This document shows, one piece after another, positions 3,701-7,672 of a DNA stretch of 7,672 bases (its first letter is position 1; the number at the start of each line of letters is the position of its first letter). The notes beneath the pieces were generated by a model, which was not told where the DNA came from, did not search any database, and saw only the letters and a program-made list of their open reading frames with translations. The stretch comes from an uncultured Elusimicrobiales bacterium (lineage in GTDB: Bacteria; Elusimicrobiota; Elusimicrobia; Elusimicrobiales; Elusimicrobiaceae), in assembly GCA_905235355.1 (NCBI GenBank), contig CAJOLM010000049.1, positions 11,176-18,847 of the forward strand. Direction: 5' to 3'. The position numbers were made by a program, and so were the translations under genes.

Positions 3701-6462
3701 AAGTGATGGTTTATGGAAAGGGTAAAGCGTACTGGAAACAAAATGACGACGATATCTTGATTTTAAAACAAGACAAGGACCTCTACCAACCCGGCGAGAG
3801 TGCGCGCATTTTGGTACAAAGTCCGTACGAGCAGGCCACCGCGCTTGTTACGGTGGAGCGCAGCGGTGTGTTGGACAGTTGGGTGACCACAGTACCGTCG
3901 GGCGCGGGCTACATTGATGTACCCATAAAAGACGCCTATGTGCCCAATGTTTATGTCAGCGTGATGTTGGTGCGCGGTCGCGCGGCCCAACCGGCTTATG
4001 ACGAAGAAGGCCTGGATTTAGCCAAGCCGCAAGCCAAGCTGGGCTATGCGCAGCTGACTATTTCGCAGCAAGAGCGCGAAATTCAAACTACAGTTAAACC
4101 CGCGCGGGAAAATTATCGCCCCGGCGAAGAAGTCAGCGTAAAGCTTTCTACTTCGCTGCAAGGCAAAGCGGTGCCGGCGGAAGTAACCGTCATGGCGGTA
4201 GATGAGGGCGTGCTGAATTTAACCGCTTATAAATTGCCTAATATCATGGGTATCTTTTATGCGCCGTTCCCGCTGGCTGTGCATACGGCTGACAATCATC
4301 CGTTCCTGATTGGTCAGCGCAACTTCGGTGAGAAAGGGGAAAACCGCGGCGGTGGCGGCGGATTTCCAAATAAATTAGGCGGGGTGGATTTGCGCAGCCG
4401 CTTTGAATTTACGCCGTATTTTAATGCGACAGTACAGACTGACAACAAAGGCCGCGCCGACGTGAAATTTAAGCTGCCGGACAATTTAACCACCTTCCGC
4501 ATTATGGCGGTGGCGGCTACCGTGCAGGAATTTGGCGCAGCTGAGGCCACTATCAAAGTGTCTAAACCGCTGATGATTACGGCCAATATGCCGCGTTTTG
4601 CCCGCCAAGGGGATCAGTTCCGCTGCGGCGCGGTGGTGTATAATTACGAAGATGAAAAGGGCCTCATTACTGTATCAGCCACAGCCACGGGCGCGCTGAA
4701 ATTAACAGGCGGTGCCCAAGAAATACAAGTAGCTAAAGGCCAAGCCGGAGAAGTTTCCTGGCCGTGTGAAGCTACCGCTACAGGTGCAGCGCAAGTGGCC
4801 TTTACCGCTAAAGGTGCCAAAGATACGGACGGCGTACAAACCAAGTTAGAAGTGATGAATATTGAAAAGCCGCAAACGCTGGCCTTGTACTCCGCCACCG
4901 ACGCAGAACAAGCGCAAGTATTGGAGAAACCGGCCAGTGCCAAGGCAGAGGCAGACAATCAGGTAAAGCTTTCTTTGGCTTCTACGGCACTACTGAATTT
5001 GCGCGGCAGCATGCTATATTTGCTGACGTATCCGTATGATTGTTTAGAGCAAAAAATGTCCAAAATTATACCGGTGATTGAAGGGAGCGAGCTGGTGCGG
5101 GATTTTGACCTGGGCGATAGCAAAACCTATCAAGCCCAAGCGCGTGAAATCTTGCAAGAGATTGGCTCGTACCAAACCTCGTCGGGCGGGCTGTCATATT
5201 GGCCGGGACTATTGCCGGATGCCTATGTGACGGCATATACGCTGGAAACGGCATACCGCGCCAAACAAGCGGGCTATTCTGTGCCGGATAGTGTGCTCAA
5301 GCAAGCGGTCAAATGGCTCAAAGGCGTATTTGCCGATAAATTGGCGCAAGCATACAGTTATTCCGTCACAGAGCAGCGCACCATGCGTGCCTATGCGGTG
5401 TATGTGCTGTCTTTGTATGGAGAAAAAATGGACGGCCAGTTTAACAATCTTTATACGCAGCGCAATAGTTTAAGCACGTCAGCGCAAGCGTATTTATTGC
5501 TGGCGGCGCAAGCAATGGGCAAGGGCGCAGATGTTCAAAAAACATTGGCGCAAGCATTACTTAACCACGCGCAATACGGCGATCAAACCTTGCATTTTGC
5601 GCAAACGCAATGCCAACCCTGGCTGCACGAAAACGACGTGCAAGCTACCGCGCTTGTCTTGCGCGCGCTCTTGCAAGCGGGGGATTATTTGCCGCAGCCG
5701 TATCAAGTGGTGCGCTGGCTTGTTGACCAGTTAAATGCGCAAGGTCATTGGAACGATACCCATTCCAATGCCGCCGTATTTAGTGCGTTGCGCGCGTATT
5801 ATACCCGTCAGGAAGCGTCCGTGCCGGACTTCCGTGCGCTTGTTTCTTTAAATCACAAAAACGCATTTACCGCGGATTTTGAAGGCCGCAGCTTGCGCGC
5901 GCAAGAAACTGCCTGGCCGTTTAAAAACGTGTATGCCGCCGGGGACCGCGTGCCTGTTCAAGTGCGCAAAGAAGGCAAAGGCACGGTGTATTACACACTT
6001 TCGCAAACGTATTTGCCGCAGCAATATACGCAAGCGGTGAGCAGCGGCTTTAGCCTGTCGCGCAAAATTACCGATATGCAAGGCAAGCCCGCCAGCACTT
6101 TGCAAAGCGGGCAACGCTATCAAGTGACGCTAAAGGTCTCTTCCGCGGCGTCGCGCACGTTTGTGGTGGTGGAGGACTTTTTGCCGGCGGGCTTTGAAAT
6201 CGTCAATACCGATTTAGCCACCGAAAACCAACTCTCCGCGCCGGACGAGCCGGAAAATACACCCTTTGAGCGAAATGAAAAATACGACGACCGCCTGGCC
6301 GTATTTGCCGGGTATTTACCCGCGGGCGATCACGAATATACCTATGTGGTGCAGGCATTGGCTCCGGGCAAATACAGCTATCCCAGCTTGTGGGCCAGCC
6401 AAATGTACGAGCCGTCTGTTTTCGGCCGCACGGCTACCACGGAGATTGAAATTAACAAGTAA
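751..6462 (+). CDS. Bacterial alpha-2-macroglobulin, thioester type, periplasmic
   Basis: The protein has 1903 residues. Known family role: a protease trap that is cut in an exposed bait region, then changes shape and binds the attacker through an internal Cys-Gln thioester. ATG 751 was chosen over the in-frame ATG at 652 because AAGGAG lies 5 bases before it and a signal peptide follows at once (hydrophobic residues 5-18, likely cleavage near A20). There is no lipobox, as C9 is preceded by LLM. Rough order of domains: Ig-like macroglobulin domains from 22 to 630; A2M_N with TDRGIYRPGE at 642-651; further MG domains from 741 to 1000; bait-region domain with LYQPGES at 1011-1017, YRPGEE at 1122-1127 and VDEGVL at 1150-1155; a Gly-rich linker at 1200-1204; A2M domain with LPDNLTTFR at 1242-1250; TED domain with the thioester motif CLEQ at 1431-1434 and GGLSYWPG at 1479-1486; MG10-like end with YDDR at 1845-1848 and MYEP at 1885-1888. 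It is about 250 residues longer than E. coli YfhM (1653). Its stop overlaps pbpC, its usual partner. Family assignment is firm; the domain borders are estimates. Confidence 0.95.
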   Translation: MRNKMLLMCLFTFLYVGLQAADLKVVSATPQGEGAANRGAVSVTFNQPVAALSENNAFAAKDCPLHITPAVKGTCRFAGTQTLEFEPEAAWATATQYTVTLPGTFTSQVSKQALGEEYTFRFVTSRPAVEGIIPTDQEQWIDVRSLIFVTLSQPVDLASAQQAAQLSYEIAQVPQLSWWERLKAFVLQQNIPTSTTGTVPVSVRGLTDEEYKNRYEYMQRDHIFVLVPQADLPPAARVTVKLSAQLRGQEGPLGLQQAFSSLFYTYPKLEMVGGNTSGCLPFDAYIDFTSPVRLQELMKHISVYPASALAEVTEQEAQTLGYQRFVPREDQNGGDTDEDNDARPYPNLAPGTGYFEMPLAFLRLDPKKAVTVTIDKDLTDIYGQKLGQEKVFHVSNNGYCPAVVFKGGTGVLESYLPLRHPIDVLNEKALDVVAARFGKESFIPFYTKNINYCQQAEIDAARVQFSGEYPFSITPDQTKKTYLDLKKFNPTAHDSVIYSQVRVPSKYQKDGYCWVGALDNITDLGVTFKASAENSLIWVTSLQTGEPQANLNVELRDEANHTLWSGSTDADGLAKAPGVAQLQPYRRNKWSRPVLYAFVSSAGGDAVVSSEWNDGMEAWRFNLNYNYQFDNDRDDIKTALFTDRGIYRPGETLYFKGITRQMKNGAWTLPSFTKGTLKVFNSRGDEVTTQNITYRAQTGAFSGEIALPKDAPTGSWQLHFVPDQASDEADTLYSFRVEAVKQADFDVHVRSLQPNYLSGQKAEFTASADYLFGAPVAGGKVKWSVRRSEEYFEAKDYPDYIFSPYFLYEQEPREDGLLTESSAELDAQGKINFAVNLPKVSRRQGIYTEVGVQAPTGQQLFARTHVTVNPADFYLGAYMERWAAELGDKVQADIAAVDVNGQAFGPVEVEAKIQKEEYYSIRKNGLAGRLEWVSQRNIKDIATQHFTVEQTGYKFNFVPQQPGNYQIILTAKDAQGRSVRGGFEVMVYGKGKAYWKQNDDDILILKQDKDLYQPGESARILVQSPYEQATALVTVERSGVLDSWVTTVPSGAGYIDVPIKDAYVPNVYVSVMLVRGRAAQPAYDEEGLDLAKPQAKLGYAQLTISQQEREIQTTVKPARENYRPGEEVSVKLSTSLQGKAVPAEVTVMAVDEGVLNLTAYKLPNIMGIFYAPFPLAVHTADNHPFLIGQRNFGEKGENRGGGGGFPNKLGGVDLRSRFEFTPYFNATVQTDNKGRADVKFKLPDNLTTFRIMAVAATVQEFGAAEATIKVSKPLMITANMPRFARQGDQFRCGAVVYNYEDEKGLITVSATATGALKLTGGAQEIQVAKGQAGEVSWPCEATATGAAQVAFTAKGAKDTDGVQTKLEVMNIEKPQTLALYSATDAEQAQVLEKPASAKAEADNQVKLSLASTALLNLRGSMLYLLTYPYDCLEQKMSKIIPVIEGSELVRDFDLGDSKTYQAQAREILQEIGSYQTSSGGLSYWPGLLPDAYVTAYTLETAYRAKQAGYSVPDSVLKQAVKWLKGVFADKLAQAYSYSVTEQRTMRAYAVYVLSLYGEKMDGQFNNLYTQRNSLSTSAQAYLLLAAQAMGKGADVQKTLAQALLNHAQYGDQTLHFAQTQCQPWLHENDVQATALVLRALLQAGDYLPQPYQVVRWLVDQLNAQGHWNDTHSNAAVFSALRAYYTRQEASVPDFRALVSLNHKNAFTADFEGRSLRAQETAWPFKNVYAAGDRVPVQVRKEGKGTVYYTLSQTYLPQQYTQAVSSGFSLSRKITDMQGKPASTLQSGQRYQVTLKVSSAASRTFVVVEDFLPAGFEIVNTDLATENQLSAPDEPENTPFERNEKYDDRLAVFAGYLPAGDHEYTYVVQALAPGKYSYPSLWASQMYEPSVFGRTATTEIEINK

Positions 6463-7672
6463 TGAAGCGTTGGCTTTATTTAATTAGTGCTATTTTGTTT
6501 ATACTTCCCTGTCCGGCGGATGGGGAAGTGTTTTCTGCGCCCGAAATATCCGCCGCGCCTGCCCGCTCCACCCACGTATATGATAAAGACGGCCACACCT
6601 TGCGCTCGTTTTTATCGTCTAAAGAAACGTATGCGCAGCCAGTTTCTTTGGCGGAGATTTCTCCGTGGGTGACGCTGGCAGCCCTGGCAGCAGAGGACAA
6701 ACGTTTTTACGCGCATCACGGCGTGGATTGGGTAGCCACCTTGCGTGCGGCGTGGCAAAATATACGCGGACAAACCGTCGTGTCCGGTGCTTCCACCATT
6801 ACGCAGCAGCTGGCGCGTGCCTTGCATCCGCGGGCAAAAAATTGGCGTGGTAAATGGGCCGAAGCATGGGACGCTTTGCGCCTGGAGCGTCAATTAAACA
6901 AAGATGAAATTTTAACACGGTATTTAAACACGGTAGAGCTTGGTAATCAAACCCAGGGGGTACAAGCGGCGGCGGAATTTTATTTTGGGGTGTCGGCTAG
7001 TGAATTGTCGCTTGCGCAAAGTGCATTGTTGGTGGGGCTGATACAATCACCTTCGCGTTTAAATCCGCTTAAAAATCCGTCGGGGGCCATGTCGCGCCGC
7101 AGCCGCGTGCTGCAGGCTATGTTACAAAATCATTTTATCACAGCCGAACAATACCAGCTTGCTATGACCGAGCTGTTGGGGATTTCCGCCGGGGAGCGTC
7201 CGTTTTCCGCGCCGCATTATTCGCGCCTGATATACCGGCTTGCGCCGCACGCTCCATATGTTCATACGACATTAGACAAAACCTTGCAGGAATATGCAGA
7301 AAAAGCGGTGCGCTATCATTTAGATAAACTTACCGATCAGCATGTGACCAATGCCGCCGTCGTCGTGCTGGATAATGCGACAGGGGGCGTGCTGGCCTAT
7401 GTCGGCTCGGCTGATTTTTATGATAAAAAACACGCCGGACAAGTAGACGGCGCACAGGCCAAGCGTCAGCCGGGGTCGGCACTAAAACCTTTTGTCTATG
7501 GCCTGGCCATGCAAAACGGGCTGACGGCAGCCAGCGTACTGGCAGATGAGGACACTTTTTTTGAAGGCGGTTTTCGTCCGCGCAATTATGATGGAAATTT
7601 TCATGGAGAGGTTTCCCTGCGAAAAGCGTTGGCTAATTCTTATAATATCCCGGTTATCAAAGCAGCCGAGCC
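6462..7672 (+). CDS. pbpC: Penicillin-binding protein 1C, class A (partial, C-terminus beyond window)
   Basis: Bifunctional peptidoglycan synthase: it polymerises lipid II glycan strands and cross-links peptides on the outer face of the inner membrane. 403 codons are visible, about half of the 770 residues of E. coli PbpC. ATG overlaps the previous stop (TAATG); the nearest GGAG is 17 bases upstream, so translational coupling is likely. A hydrophobic segment (4-15) is a signal or anchor. The GT51 domain is complete: EDKRFYAHHG with catalytic E78 (78-87), GASTITQQLAR (109-119), KWAEAW with a second conserved Glu E134, the YLNTVELG...GVQAAAEFYFG block (154-176) and LIQSPSRLNP (193-202). The transpeptidase domain begins near 296, with SALK (catalytic S339, K342) in RQPGSALKPFVYG and SYN at 393-395; KTG lies outside. 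RPRNYDGNFHG (372-382) matches the PbpC pattern (RPGNFDSGFHG in E. coli), favouring PBP1C over PBP1A/1B. Coupling with the macroglobulin supports a joint role in envelope repair and defence. Confidence 0.93.
   Translation, partial: MKRWLYLISAILFILPCPADGEVFSAPEISAAPARSTHVYDKDGHTLRSFLSSKETYAQPVSLAEISPWVTLAALAAEDKRFYAHHGVDWVATLRAAWQNIRGQTVVSGASTITQQLARALHPRAKNWRGKWAEAWDALRLERQLNKDEILTRYLNTVELGNQTQGVQAAAEFYFGVSASELSLAQSALLVGLIQSPSRLNPLKNPSGAMSRRSRVLQAMLQNHFITAEQYQLAMTELLGISAGERPFSAPHYSRLIYRLAPHAPYVHTTLDKTLQEYAEKAVRYHLDKLTDQHVTNAAVVVLDNATGGVLAYVGSADFYDKKHAGQVDGAQAKRQPGSALKPFVYGLAMQNGLTAASVLADEDTFFEGGFRPRNYDGNFHGEVSLRKALANSYNIPVIKAAE

Noticed and set aside
5291..5734. Plus-strand open frames in another phase within the thioester domain region
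   Set aside because: They are rich in Cys, Arg and Lys, lack starts with ribosome sites and overlap conserved TED sequence in the true frame.
6476..6893. Several short frames on both strands at the start of pbpC
   Set aside because: The +3 phase starting at 6462 stays open to the window edge and carries all GT51 motifs, so these are out-of-phase shadows.

Overview
The window comes from a Gram-negative (diderm) bacterium. It holds the tail of an apparent outer-membrane beta-barrel gene, a periplasmic thioester alpha-2-macroglobulin and a class A penicillin-binding protein of the PBP1C type. The lineage cannot be fixed from sequence alone. Mixed base composition, GC-rich intergenic repeats and long Sec-exported proteins would fit several gut-associated diderm groups (Elusimicrobiota is one guess), and I give no firm assignment.

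Layout, all genes on the + strand. Bases 1-141 are the last 46 codons of an upstream gene, followed by a textbook intrinsic terminator (159-187). Bases 188-640 hold no credible gene. They contain a two-copy tandem array of a composite intergenic repeat (about 205-400 and 404-633, plus a fragment of a third start at 634-640). Each copy has a GC-rich CCCTC/GAGGG-type hairpin followed by two oppositely oriented dRS3-like hairpins. The hairpin stems differ between copies by compensatory base-pair changes. Bases 641-750 are the leader of the main operon, with a 19-bp alternating pyrimidine-purine tract and an AU-rich hairpin that places the Shine-Dalgarno sequence in its loop.

Bases 751-6462 encode a 1903-residue bacterial alpha-2-macroglobulin with a signal peptide, an A2M_N domain, a bait-region domain, a CLEQ thioester motif in an alpha-helical TED domain, and a C-terminal MG10-like domain. 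Its stop codon overlaps (TAATG) the start of the next gene (6462 to beyond 7672). That gene encodes PBP1C, with a complete GT51 glycosyltransferase domain and the first part of the transpeptidase domain (SxxK and SxN visible). It runs off the window before the KTG motif.

The pair is the known yfhM-pbpC type arrangement. The macroglobulin is thought to trap foreign proteases that enter the periplasm by covalent thioester capture, and PBP1C is thought to repair peptidoglycan, so together they would answer envelope breach. No wholly new gene system is visible. The least explained parts of the window are the intergenic repeat array and the operon leader.
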